NCBI GenBank assembly: GCA_000827495.1 | Contig: KN817609.1 | Location: 96,708-160,707 of the forward strand | Length of the DNA stretch: 64,000 bases | From: Hypholoma sublateritium FD-334 SS-4 | Lineage: Eukaryota; Basidiomycota; Agaricomycetes; Agaricales; Strophariaceae | Direction: 5' to 3' | Shown here: positions 44,524 through 56,831 of the stretch, one piece after another | Position numbering within the stretch: the stretch's first letter is position 1 | How the letters are laid out: every line of letters begins with the position of its first letter | Translations under genes and position numbers: made by a program | The notes under the pieces: model-generated | The model's input: the letters and a program-made list of their open reading frames with translations, nothing else | Databases searched by the model: none | Told to the model about the DNA's origin: nothing

Positions 44524-46860
44524 CGCTGTATACTCCGCCTGCATTCCTCAGGTCATCGACTACTACCCATAATCCGAAGTACATGCGCCTGTTCAGACAG
44601 ATCGTGGCCCTCTAATATACGCTCGAGCGAACATCTACGGCCCAACGCACGCGACCGCATGAAGCGCAATAGAGCCGCACTGCGCCTGACCCTCCCTCAG
44701 CCCCGCGAACGAGGCGCTCAAGCCCTTCAGCGCGCCGCGCGGGCGCCACACCGCCCCCGGCGTCGCCCGCCACGCGCGCGCGCTGCCGCAGGTGGGGCGC
44801 TACGAGCACGTACACCAGCGCCGTGCTGGACCACACGCGCGTGATCCGCCCCACGCTCGACACCATCACCACATCTGCGCCCGGCTAGTGGCAGTGCCGC
44901 GGCGAGCACCGCACCGACGGCGCCAACGAGCGCCCGCGCTGCATGCCCCGCGCATCGCGCCGCCCCGCCCGCGAGAAATGTGTGTGCAACATCTAAATAT
45001 TCCATCAACGTGTTATGAAAGTCCTGACAAGCTAGAAAGCGGTGCGATATCACGACAAAAACGACCCTATGTGCGTGGGATCTCCGGATTTCAGCAGGTT
45101 GCGCGGATATTTTATTTCAGCGCAGTATAACTGCCATACGGACGCCATTGCCGCGCGTGTCCGAACACGTCCGCCCGCGACGGCGCTGTGCATGGGCCCG
45201 CCGTGCGCGCGCACGACGACGGCCCGGCCGGACGCCATCGCCTCGCATACCACGCGGCCGAGCGTATCCGATTCGGACGCATGCACGCACGAACACGTCC
45301 GCGCACGCGCGCAGGACGCCGGCGACGCAGACCGCGTGCGGCGGCAGGCGCGGGCGCGGGCGCGCTCCCGCCGCGATGCGCAGGTAGAAGGGGCGCCGTC
45401 CGCTGGGCAGTCGCAGTTTTTCCCGGGGGAGAGCCGAGGCGGACGGGCCGGCGAGCCGCGCCTTGAGCGTGGGGCGGCGCGGGCGGAGCAGACGATGTCC
45501 GCACGCTCGGCACCAGACCCACCCACACCATAGCGACGAACCAGGACAGGGAACACGAGTCCAGCGCGATGCGCCCTCAGTGATAGACACCCGTCGTGCG
45601 CACACGGCTCCGCATATTCCATATGATTTGACATGGGCGCGAGCAGATGCACAGCGTGTGTGCGCGGTCGGCGCCCACGGGCCAATGGAGAGAGCGGAGC
45701 CGGGCGCGGCGACGGGCTCGGGGAAGGCATATACAGCGGAGGCGCGGGGGTGTATGGGGTGTGATGCAGACGCAGCGGAGGAGTCAGCGGAAGAGACCGG
45801 AGCGGACCCAACGCCGCCGCGTGCATCAGTCGGACTCCTAAATCCACGAGGTAGGGTGCAATGTGCATATATGCGCCCCGCACAGTGTGGATTACAGCGT
45901 CAGTGCGCGCGGCGGCGGGAGGCGCCGCGATCTGCGGAGGGCGCGGGCGGACGTGCGTGCAGATAGGGGGATAGAGTGTATCGGCGCTGCGCGCATTCCA
46001 GGAAGATGCTGTGTGCGCCCAGTGCGCTCGCCGCGGCTATGATCACGGATCCAAGAACACACGCACTGCGTGCGTGTGCTCGGCACCCGTGAGATGGTGA
46101 TTAACAGGTACGAGGCTGGGCGCGGTGGCGTGCCGCGGCGAGGGGGAATAGGCGTGAAGGAGGCGCGCGTGAGGAGTGATGAGATCGCCGATGACAGGGC
46201 AGGGGGCGGGAAAGGACGTAGACCGGAATGGTGTGGGACACGAATCGCTGAAGCGGGGACCCAGCTGGGTATACACGTACGCTGAAGAAAGGTGGGTTAT
46301 CGCACACACAAGGGACAGGCACACACCCGGCGCACATTGTACAACCCCAGCGTAAGTTGTCAGCGGAGGAAAGGCAAGAAACGCGCAGTCAGCAGCTGAG
46401 TCTCGCTTCCCGCGCCCATCGCTATCATAAAGGACTTATCGTAGGGATCAACGCATGCGCTATACAAGCTGGCGTTTAGATCCCCACGAACGACCAGGCA
46501 TACGATAGCCATGGGCGCGGAGTGCAGACCGCGGGCTGTTGCAAGGGTGTGGGCAGGAGGTTTGTTCCGTGCGCAGGTGAATGGGTGGCTGGGAGCGGGC
46601 AGCGGGGCGGAAGATGGGCATTGGGGGATATCGGCCTATTATGTATGTCGGATGCGAGTCGAGGCTCGAAAGTGTTGCTATCAGTTCCAGACCCAGCGGA
46701 CAGGGAGATCCAGAAGCGTACAGTTCTGAAACTCGCCGATGCAGATAAGAAAAGTTGATGTATGTATGATGTGGTGCAGCAGTGCGGCATATCGGTGGGG
46801 CTCGAAGAGACACGGCATAAACAAACGGCCCTAAATCACTTTCACCTGCGTTCCCACGAG
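44524..46860 (-). pseudogene. GT4-like glycosyltransferase relic 3
   Basis: The 5' part (45636-46860) matches relics 2 and 4. The 3' part (45120-45560) reads SPGKNCDCPADGA and HASESDTLGRVVCEAMASGR then AVVVRAHGGP, the diagnostic GT4 donor-binding loop. The C-terminal stretch (44612-44960, RALVGAVGAVLAAALPLAG, then a hydrophobic STALVYVLVAP) corresponds to the membrane end of relic 1. The gene order is complete but frames are broken. Confidence 0.55.
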
Positions 46861-47559
46861 CCTCTACGCCACGTAGCTGAGAGCCGGAGGACACGGATTT
46901 AAAGACACCACCGACGCACGGCTTTGGTACGCCTTCCGCGCTCAGCCGTTCAATAGGTATCAGCTCCCCCGCCTGGTAGGAGCTGTGAAGATCTCCACTT
47001 ATGCCTACGGGCATCGAGAAAGCACGAAGAGCAGATGAGATACGATTGATAAGATTGGTCAATACTGTAGTACTTGCCTGGGATAATCGTGAAATCCAGC
47101 ACGCGGGCTCATATTTCTCAGGATGTAAGGAGAGTGCATCTGGGTATAGCAGCTCCGTGGCACCCAGGCACGGAGGACGAGATGCATCTTGAGGGATTAG
47201 GGCGCATCAGAAGGCCGACGGCACCCATGCATCGAATGCGCATGTATATTATAAGATAGGGGGGATACGCTGCTCAGACACGGCGCAGTGAACCAGCAGC
47301 ATTGCAGAATAGAGGAGACAGCGACCGCAACCGCCGCCCAACTCTGCCATTATCTTAAATCCACAGGACACGGTGCGCCATAGACGCGCCCTGCCCCCAT
47401 GGATTGCGAAAATCTAGTGTGTGAGCGGCGGAGCGCCTGCCGCCCGACCTCGTCGACGACGCTTGGTGGGTATTTCAAGTTGGGAATTGCGAGCGCGCTA
47501 GGCGCTCGTCGGTCGCACGCGGCTGCGCCTCAGATCAGGCTAGCAATGGGCATGAAGAA
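46861..47559. other. Region without a supportable gene
   Basis: No recognisable coding sequence; spacer between two relic copies. Confidence 0.4.
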
Positions 47560-48640
47560 ATGGGCGCGAGCGGATGCACAGTGTGTGCGCTCGGCGCCCA
47601 TTGGTCATGAGCTAGACCGGACGGAGCGGAGCCGGGCGCGGTGACAAGCTCCAGCGGGACGACATATATACAGCACAGGCGCGCGAGGGTGTATGGGATA
47701 GGATCGCGGAGGTGATGCAGATGCAGAGGCAGAGGCAGACGTAGCGCTGAAACGACAGACCAACCGCACGGCATGGGGGGGAGAGGGTGTGCGTGTGCTC
47801 GGCACCCGTGAGATGACGATTGGCCTGTGCAGGGCTGGGCGCGATGGCATGCTGCGGCGAGGCGGATGGGCATGGAAGCGGCGCGCGTGAGGAGTGATGA
47901 GATCTCCCGATAAAGTCGAAAGGGAGGAACAAAGGATGCAGGGGGGGTCGATGCGGGATACAGCGGGGGCACCCTGCATATACACGTTAGCGTGGGTTAT
48001 CGCACCAACAAGGGACAGTGACACACCTGGAGCAGACGTTATCGATACCGCATCAGGCGAGCAGCCAAACGCGGATGTACACCCTGAACCTGCAACGTAG
48101 GTTTTCACCTGAGAGAAGGCAGGGAGCGCGCATTCACCGCGGTGTCGATTTCCGCGCCCAGAGGTAATGTGATGCTTCCGCCTATACGGTATGAATCAGC
48201 GCATGCACAATATAAGCTGCCGTTTTGATCCACCCCCGAGAAGGCACACGACTCCCATGAGCGCGAGGTGCAGATAGCGGGCTGTTGCTAGGTTGTCGGC
48301 ACCATGGGATGTTCGTGTAATGCGAAAGTGAATGGATGGCTGAGAGCGGGCAGCGTAGCGGAAGATGGGGGGATGTCGGCCTATTCATCCAGGACGCGAG
48401 TCGACGCTGGAAAGTGTTGCTGTCAGTACCGCAGGGAGAAGGCGTATAATTTTGAGACTCACCGATGCAGATAACGAAAGGCGGTGCTTAATCTGATGAA
48501 GCAGCAGATAAATAGCTCCCCAATCACTTGTGCTACGTATGCTCCATCGCGGACACCAAGCGGACGCATAAAGTGAAAATCGTAGCCAAAGCTCGGTGGG
48601 GCTCGAGGAGAAACGGCCCTAAATCAGTTTCTGCTGCGTT
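47560..48640 (-). pseudogene. Relic 4: 5' part of the GT4-like gene family
   Basis: Matches 45636-46860 and 43569-44450 in order (for example CTCGGCACCCGTGAGATGAC near 47798 and AAACGGCCCTAAATCA near 48612). The glycosyltransferase 3' half is missing, so this is a truncated duplicate. Confidence 0.5.
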
Positions 48641-50287
48641 CCCACGATTCCCCTCAAGTACACGTGCCTATCAATTCAAAAACACAGGTTGAACGTTCTT
48701 CGCAAATGGTTCAAGAACTCCTCATGCCCGTCCGAAGCTGTAAAACTCCCCGTTCAACCCTCACAGCCACCGCCACCCGGCGTCGGGCCCTGTATTAAGT
48801 CTCTCCTGGAAAAACTCTCCTGATGTCCCCAAGTCCCTGGCGGCCCCAGAAAGTGTTGCGTACATATATAACCAATGGAAACAAAATTTTACCCCGGCTA
48901 AGTATCGCTGCAAGTTGTGTCCTCGATCAGCACTTCAGGGCTCCGATATATATCAATAGCCGGCTTGTACTCTAAAGCTATGAAAATACGGGAGTGCTGA
49001 AGATGGGCGTTGTTCTTTCTTCGACGATCTCACTGCTGACCGTGCCCAATTATACCATGAGCAAAACCATAAACAAATTTATAGCAAGTATATAGAATAG
49101 GAACAATTGAGTAATGTTATATTCTACCCGGATTTTACGACATAGGAAAGGCAATGGCGATTCGGATATTATATCATGTAGTGCTGCTCTATAGTTACTT
49201 GTAAAATGAAAAATATTGCATACAGGCAAAATCGTGTCAANATTTTCCCACCAAAAGTTTGGTGAGAAAATATTGCACCAATTTTGCATATAGGTAAAAT
49301 GGAACATTTTGCGGAGCGGAGAAGGTCAACGACATGTAGAAAAGTGATAGTATTTCCAATATATTTCACAAACTATAAATTTTATTCAGAATGTAGAATA
49401 ATGACATTTGCATGATTTTATATGCCTGCCATAAATTTCTTTACGATTTTACTCAATGCAATATTTGGGGCGGGCAGCAGTGTCTGTATCACAGAAATAC
49501 AGTGTAATATTTATAATTTTACCACGTAGGAAAAAATGACATCGTTCCTAATCAAAGTACACCACTAAAAATAAATTGAAAGAATCAAAAATTCCTTGTC
49601 CCTCCCATCCGAGAACACAACAATGATTGGATAACGTCCGTTGCCCGCCCGGAGCTGTCAAACTCCCCATTCATGTCCATGGGCTCCAGTGTGCATATGC
49701 ACTGTGCTGCACGGATTGAAAGACGTCGTTTATTATATGGCGTGGTCGATAAGCACAGAGCATATGCGAAGGATTTTATTCCATTGGTCAATAAAAAAGT
49801 GCGAATAATATATAAAATAACCGTCACATAGCCACATCGTGCGCGACTGTCCGAGCATTGTCGAGCGTAGCTTAATGGTGGTTCGCTGCGTTTTACCTCG
49901 GGATACAACGTGAATACGCACCTCGCCCGCTCCCCATGCTGCTCGTAGCGCACTTGTACGGTAAACGGATCCCAACCACACTTACACCCCCATTTTCTCC
50001 TCTTCGAGCTGCCTTGTCATCCAACTCTGTGCAATGGATATTGGCTGAGTTTACGCCCACTCTATGTAGACTCGCTTGATCTACGCGAGATCAGCGCTTT
50101 CGCACCCGTGGAAGTCGACGGAACACACGAATGGCCGAGTTATAACAACGTCCAAGTATATCAATTTCCTTCCAGGCGATCTGAATAGAACTCACGGGGT
50201 TAAGTTGCGCAGTCCTCCGGCGCGTACAACCTTCTCACAACTAAACAGCTGCAATTTCTGTTGCTGTTGCTGTTGCCGTGGAAGTCG
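48641..50287. other. AT-rich spacer and 5' flank of cassette copy B
   Basis: No gene. A diverged direct repeat (AGCTGTmAAACTCCCCrTTCA) occurs at about 48735 and 49650, flanking an AT-rich block that includes a hairpin TTTTCCCACCAAA/TTTGGTGAGAAAA at 49242-49269 and one ambiguous base. From about 50110 the sequence is homologous to 16900-17085. Confidence 0.5.
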
Positions 50288-51542
50288 CAATGAATCTGGG
50301 AACTGGAACGAGCGCCGGTCATGACCGGCGATCACGACCGGCGGCAACTCCCGTGTCGCATCGCCAGTGCGTTTCTGCACTCTCCTGGCCAATTCACCGC
50401 CTAAGTCAAGTCCTGCACGAGCAGAAGAACTCGTTCGTTACCTCCGTCCATCGATGCTTCCGAGACGCATGGCGTTGCGGTCCTCACCACCCGCGGTCCC
50501 TCGTGCACTATGCATGCACGCTCGCCATGCGACGCCGCCGACGCGACGTTGCATCACAACCGCGACACGACAACATGACGCGATACGGATGCCGCCTAAA
50601 GGGCCCTCTCGACTTCTGCCGTCAATGCGCGAGACGCCGAGCATGGGCAGACAATATACGATGGGCGTGACGGTGCCGCTCATGTCGCTCTGGGCCGCTT
50701 CAAAACCAGCCGGTGAAGGGTGAGCTCCTCATTCCCGGCTTCGTTCCCCNNNNNNNNNNNNNNNNNNNNNNNNNNNNNNNNNNNNNNNNNNNNNNNNNNN
50801 NNNNNNNNNNNNNNNNNNNNNNNNNNNNNNNNNNNNNNNNNNNNNNNNNNNNNNNNNNNNNNNNNNNNNNNNNNNNNNNNNNNNNNNNNNNNNNNNNNNN
50901 NNNNNNNNNNNNNNNNNNNNNNNNNNNNNNNNNNNNNNNNNNNNNNNNNNNNNNNNNNNNNNNNNNNNNNNNNNNNNNNNNNNNNNNNNNNNNNNNNNNN
51001 NNNNNNNNNNNNNNNNNNNNNNNNNNNNNNNNNNNNNNNNNNNNNNNNNNNNNNNNNNNNNNNNNNNNNNNNNNNNNNNNNNNNNNNNNNNNNNNNNNNN
51101 NNNNNNNNNNNNNNNNNNNNNNNNNNNNNNNNNNNNNNNNNNNNNNNNNNNNNNNNNNNNNNNNNNNNNNNNNNNNNNNNNNNNNNNNNNNNNNNNNNNN
51201 NNNNNNNNNNNNNNNNNNNNNNNNNNNNNNNNNNNNNNNNNNNNNNNNNNNNNNNNNNNNNNNNNNNNNNNNNNNAACGCCTTATACGCAGGAAGACACC
51301 CTCCTGAGTCCTGGGCCACTTCTCAGAGTGCAGGGAAGGCTCTGCGTCCTAGGCCTCCCTCCCCAATGGACACTGCATACTACTACGTACAATAAGTTCA
51401 TAGAATGTATATTTATTTCATTGTTAAAATGCGATGAGCTTGGGAAACGCGCTGTTGAATATGCTTAGGGTCATCGCCGGGAATTGCCGCCGGTCAGGCC
51501 GCCGGTCATGACCGGCGCTCGTTCTAGTTCCCAGATGCCCTC
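50288..51542. mobile_element. hAT-like transposon in cassette copy B, partly unsequenced
   Basis: The 1,255-bp insertion is flanked by the 8-mer GGAAGTCG (50280-50287 and 51543-51550); copy A has a single GGAAGTCG (17084-17091) at the equivalent site. Inverted ends of about 58 bp start 6 bp inside each terminus (50294 and 51536) with ATCTGGGAACTRGAACGAGC. Each contains a perfect 16-bp palindrome GCCGGTCATGACCGGC (50314-50329, 51501-51516) and repeated ACCGGCG motifs. The interior holds a 526-base gap. The size is too small for an autonomous hAT unless the true gap is longer; the visible parts show no transposase. Confidence 0.85.
50750..51275. other. Assembly gap (526 N)
   Basis: Run of N inside the hAT-like element. 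Frames drawn across it are meaningless. The gap lies 332 bp upstream of the near-identical tract. Confidence 1.
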
Positions 51543-51938
51543 GGAAGTCGGACACTCTAAATATATGCTGTTGTGTGATCTGTCCCTCCACCCGGCCACA
51601 ACGCCGCACGGTTGTGCACAACGGGGCCCGCCTCGCACGGAGAAACAGCATTATATAAGCAGAAAGGTGGGCACATAAAGCCGATACGACTGTGTCTGCT
51701 GTTTTGGTGTGGAAAGTGGAAGCTGTTACGACCAGAGTCTGGAAAACACGTTCATACAGTGTGGTCGACCATCCATGAACAGATGTGAATACTAACAGTC
51801 AGCACCAGCATTGAGCTCTTGATTGTCCCCTGCTGTTGAGGTGTTTTTAAGTCAGAGCTGAATACAGAGGGGTTACTTATAATCAGTCATATTCCCCCGA
51901 AACCATACACTCAGTATCCAGAGTAGCCGATTACCTCA

Positions 51939-53018
51939 ATGAACTTCTCCGATTCGTCGCAATATTATCAGGCATACGTCCCAGATTCTACGTCACGGAG
52001 AGAAGAACCCATATATTTTCATGCTCCTTCGGATGACCATGAGCAAATGGGCAGTCACGGACTCAATGTCCCTGCAGAGTTTGTGGGCTCTATCATCCTC
52101 TAATAATATTCGCAAATGTTCATGCTATTCTCGTTCAAGATGGACATGAACAATCTGGACGAAATTCTAGATCAATTCCTTGCTACGGTGCCGATTGTGA
52201 GTTTATATGCTATCCTTCGACTACATAATTCATATCAACGTTTCGCAGCCAGAGATGCTCGCTGGTTGCGAAGGCCCCCAAGTGCTTGAAGTACAAAGAA
52301 CCTCGTACTCATGGGGACCATTAAACGAGGAATTGCCAGATGAATATAAATCTTACTCATTGTGTTCGCCTCAGACGCAGGGGTACGGAACGGGAATCGA
52401 CAACCAGATATGCAACCATACTGATATGAACTTTGTATGTCGCTTGTTGGTTTTATTCTGCAACTGTGCTATAATTTCCGAGTTCTCATGCTCCCTTCAT
52501 TTTTAGAATAGCCGTACCTTTCGTCCCCCCTCGTCCTCAGAGCAGAATAAATTTGCTAATTTATTTCAGACTGTAGGATACTCGTTCGTAACGGTTTACT
52601 GCGACTGATACATTCATACCTAATAGCAAACCCAGGAAGAGCTACTCCCTACAAATATTGCTCCTCTAGGCAATGAACTAGACTCCACATTTCTACAGGA
52701 GCGAAAGCATGACCGTTCGAATTCTTCATCGAGAGGGAGGACAGCCAAAAACACGGATAAGAGGTTTCAGTGCTCTGAAAATACGTGCACACGGAAATTC
52801 ACCAGTAAATATCGCTTGATAAGTATGTGCTTGCCGTATGTGTGTGATTGCGCGCTTGCTCACAATTATCCCGTTTCTTAGCTCATGTGAACCGGTTCCA
52901 CAGACCCGCGGGCCTTCAAGTCATATTTCGCTGTGACGAATGCTGCATGTACTTGACTCCTTACTTCTCTGCCCTGTCCCGTCATCGAAAGAGCTGCGTA
53001 AAAACAGTGAGGCAATAA
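51939..53018 (+). CDS. C2H2 zinc-finger protein, copy B
   Basis: Same six-exon structure and 261-aa product as the gene at 17478-18557, shifted by 34,461. Both zinc-finger modules and all splice sites are preserved. Only the far-upstream region differs, where the hAT-like element sits about 0.4 kb before the start and could affect its promoter. Confidence 0.8.
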
Positions 53019-53151
53019 GGCCGATTGACATCCATCCAGCCTCGTTCAGGGCTTCGCGCGACAGCTACATATTACAATGAATATTTGTTTATAAAATATA
53101 TCTAATTTTACCGCCAATAGTGACTGGGTTGTAGGGTTGCAGTGGTACAGC

Positions 53152-53745
53152 TTAAGCGACGCCGGTCCCCTGGAAGACTCGTCCTGCTACGGTCTTGCCC
53201 TGATCAACAAGGGCCTCGAAGCTGGGCTTGAGGAGACGTTTAGGTGGAGGTGAACAAGGATATGGGTTGTTAGCACAGGCGCGCCGGTGTGCTGGACGTG
53301 GTATGGGGTAGGTCAACTCGTCGGAATCAATAGGTGCCGCGGAGGATGTACATCGTCTGCTTCGCGACTGGGAGCCAATATGCAATCGAAGTCGCTGTGA
53401 GCGTTGTGTGAGCGCGCCAGCCTCCCACAGCGTGCTCGGGACCCGGGCCGGTGTTTCGTACGCCGCAAAATGCGGAAGCCAGTTGGAAGCCAGTGCTGCC
53501 TGATTCGAACAGATGAGTGCAGGAAAGGTGACGCGCCGCGGAGGAAGATATCTCACAGGATACGAAGCGCTCTTGAGTCTATGTATACGGGTCCAGGTCT
53601 TTCGTTTCAAAGGGACGAGTGAGAGCCGATATTGCACAAATATTGAATATTGAGGCCTTGAGGGGCCGCACGACTTCGCAAATCCGTTCTGGTCCAGGAG
53701 ATTTTGTGACAGTAAATTACTGCTTGCGAGCTCAGGACGGCGCAC
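53152..53745 (-). CDS. Unidentified 197-aa ORF, copy B
   Basis: Identical to the frame at 18691-19284. Arg/Ser/Pro-rich, no domain. Conservation is explained by the identical tract and is not evidence of coding. Confidence 0.25.
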   Translation of the reverse strand: MRRPELASSNLLSQNLLDQNGFAKSCGPSRPQYSIFVQYRLSLVPLKRKTWTRIHRLKSASYPVRYLPPRRVTFPALICSNQAALASNWLPHFAAYETPARVPSTLWEAGALTQRSQRLRLHIGSQSRSRRCTSSAAPIDSDELTYPIPRPAHRRACANNPYPCSPPPKRLLKPSFEALVDQGKTVAGRVFQGTGVA

Positions 53746-53995
53746 GCGGACTATGTTGGAATTGGAAACATGCCAGTACGTCAGACCGAATTAGAAGCTA
53801 ATTCAGAAGGCGGCGGCGTAGAGAGGTCTTTTTGAAAACGAACTCAGTCGTTGAGGATGATAACTTGAACAATAGATACACAAATTTCTTTAAGTATAAA
53901 ATTAAATACAATAGCTATGATGATATAACTCTGATATTACAGTTACATGAATACAAGGGAGGGCGGGGGGTGGAAGCTGTCATGAATAAAGTGAA

Positions 53996-56339
53996 TCATG
54001 CGGTATCGACGTCTGGGTTGAGACCGCGCGGCGTCTCTCCAATTGCCGCCATAAATCTTTCGAAGGTGATTCTGCCATTGTAAGTAGTAAAATCGTAGTC
54101 TGTATCTTCGTCGTCGCCGGCAGAGCTAGCCTCGCTTATTCCATTGCGGAACATGCGAGATAAGGGAGTGATCCATGCACGCCAGAGGTCAGAGAACTCC
54201 GGGAGGCAATATTCCATCGATTTCGACGGGGGCATGAATAAAAATGCTAGTTTCAGCTTTTGTGCGTCCTCTCCGTTCCACTTGGCGAGTTCGGGAGCCG
54301 TGACGAGCGCCCCTCTACTGTATTTGTAATGAGCAGCGGCCCAAACGAGAATATAAAAGAACGACTCGAGGTCGTGGCGATAAAGGTGGACCGTAGGGGT
54401 GGATGAAGGTGCGTCCAGAAGGTCATATGCCATGAAAGGACGCGTTCCTGTGAGGTGATGATGGTGGCTATTTCCGGAGTTGATGGCTTCATCCTCGTTT
54501 AGCATCGACGCCATATCGAAATCGTTCAATATACCGTGCGATGGCTGAGGTTTGTTGAGCTCCGGAGCATTTGTTCCAGAGTGCACGAAGTACTGCTCGC
54601 TGACTTCGTCTGGCACCCGGTCCGTCTCGCCTGGTCGGTATATCATGAGGTTATTCTCGCTGATGTCGCGGTGGAGAACTTTCCCGGTTGTGTAGCAATG
54701 GTAATGACCTGGATGGAGAACATCAGTCGAGCCTGGCAATAATGTGCGATTCGCACTCACACTCAAGGCAGTCAAGGAACGCCTTCTTGAATTCGTCAAC
54801 GTTACGCGCTTTCCATATGTTGGCATAGCCCGGGTTCACGATGACATGCAGATCGCGGTCGATAGTCCGGACATGCTCGTCATCATTTGTGATCTTTCCC
54901 GTATCACGAACAGCATCGCGCATTCTCGACCTCGGGAGATCCAATTGAGCAGCCGTATATTTTGCAGAAAATACCGGTTGGGGAAGGAATTTTCGCCAGT
55001 ACTCCGGAAGGGCGCCGCGAAGGTGTGAAAGAATTTCGGCTTCCGATTTACGCGTATTGTATTGCCAGCTCATCTTGAGCGCGTGTAGGTTGGCGAGAAT
55101 AATTGCGTCCCGTATACCGACAAGCACTGTAGCGACGCAGGTACCGCGACCTACAATACCGGAATATCTGTAAATATAGGCGACCAAAGGGAATATATAC
55201 TGTTTGATGGAGCTGGAGCCAGAGATGGGGAACATGTAGCATTTCTCCTTGGGGCTCGCCGAGGGTTTCAGGAAAGGAAGAACGGATCGTTCGGTGATGG
55301 GTTTACCGGGCTGGGGAGTGACGAGTTTGTATAGGTACGGATCGAAGCCAGCTTGCTTCATGGTACACTGACTGAGGGCAAAAAGAGAGAGACCGAGCGA
55401 TAAAATCCCATCGTCGGTGCTGAAATCGAAAGTCGTCGTTCGCTGGACGGCTGTTCTGTCGAAGTACCAGATCGTGATCCAGGATTTGTCAATCAGGAAG
55501 CCAGTGGTGTAATGTCGGCTTCCTGTAGCTAGGCATTCGAGAGCGTATGTGAAAAGCTGCGCATCGTCACCGTTGACTGCAATACGTCGCCGCTTCGTAT
55601 TGTTTTGGGTGGTCGATGGAGCATGCGCACCGGATATTTGAGAGTGTGGCCTCTTCGAGCCGCTCCGTGCGGTAGCACCTGAGGTGGTACGTTCCTGTGT
55701 ATTGGATGATGATAGACCTTCAGAATGGGTGGCGACCACACCGGAAGTGGACGAGGCGCCTGACGACGGGAAAAGTTGACGAGCTACATCGTCGCTCTCT
55801 GCGATTGGGTCCAGCCCCTGCACCCGAGCATCCTTCTTTTTGAATTCAAAGCTGCATCGTACATCGTCCCACTCGGGCTTGTAGCCTTTGGCTTGCTTGA
55901 ACATGTCCAACATATCGGGCTTCCTCTTCCGGTCGCGCCTGAAGAACAGGTTACTCGAGAGCTCTCCGTCGCCTTTGGTGTCCCAGAAGTCCGTGGTAAT
56001 CGCTTGGTTCAAGGCCAGCCCCAATGTCTGGCAGATACTAGCCAACAACGTCGCGGCCAGCTCTCGGAACGGCAAATGCAGAGCAGGTTCTCGCTCGCGA
56101 CTGAGTAGCGATTTGTTGTAGTCGGAGATGAAAAGCTCGACATTCGGTGAAGTATGGAGCTTCGATTGGGCAATGGTCGATATAGTGGCTGCAGAGAGCC
56201 CCCAAACCTCCGTCACAAATGTGTTGGTGTCGACCTCGCGAAGGATATGGCCCTGGACATCCTTTCGCAATGATGCTTTCATCAAGTCGGCGTTGGCACT
56301 GTTGGAACTAGCAGTTCTGCTTATCATTGGTGTAGACAT
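53996..56339 (-). CDS. FunK1-type protein kinase, copy B
   Basis: Exons 54761-56339 and 53996-54708 with the same 52-bp intron; about 763 aa. The catalytic HRD loop (VLHRDISENN), LNDFDMA and the activation-segment end are identical to copy A. The first third of the protein differs at scattered positions (for example SRTASS versus SRSASS at the start, ASLRKDVQGH versus ALLRKDVEGH). The divergence begins abruptly at 55542. The ATG at 56339 matches the chosen start of copy A. No frame damage. Confidence 0.9.
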
Positions 56340-56831
56340 TGATCTGGAAGCTAAGGGATTGAGGACGTCTGTTTAGAATAATCGACGCGTAATCTCGTTT
56401 AACGTACATGAACTGGATGTTGAATGTATATCCGAGTCAGTCGACTGAAGGATTGAGTCCGGCGAGGGATCAGAGAAAGGATGAGAGAATATAACCATGT
56501 TTCTTCAAAGATGAAGTAATTTATACTATGAGGGGTCTTGGTGGCTCGAAATTGCTGGGAGGTGGCCAAAAGGTGGCATTGAGTGGCAATGGAACTTGCA
56601 AGTTGCGTGGTGGACAATTTGTGGCTGGCCATCAACCACGTGACCGCGTACCCTTGAGACGACAACAAGACAACAATAATGAATTTCGGGCAAATTTCGG
56701 GAACACGAATCCAACTTGAATCCAACTTGAATCCCTCTGAAAGTACAACTATATTGCAACTGCCATAAGGCGCCAACCGACTTCAAGTACTATCCAACCG
56801 CTGATGGCTTAGGCAAACAGGAAATACAATG
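56340..56831. other. 5' flank of FunK1 copy B
   Basis: Diverged homologue of 21879-22320 (shared TATACTATGAGGGGTCTTGG). No gene seen. ATCAACCACGTGACCGCGTA occurs in both flanks; CACGTG is an E-box-type palindrome and a candidate regulatory site. Confidence 0.45.

Larger units (their letters stand above)
51607..55541. repeat. 3,935-bp near-identical duplicated tract, copy B
   Basis: Partner of 17146-21080 at offset 34,461. The right edge is the G/A difference at 55542 inside the FunK1 5' exon; the left edge is two mismatches at 51605-51606. Confidence 0.9.

Noticed and set aside
50713..51468. A 251-codon frame and its neighbours crossing the N run
   Set aside because: The frame is open only because of unknown bases; no coding meaning.
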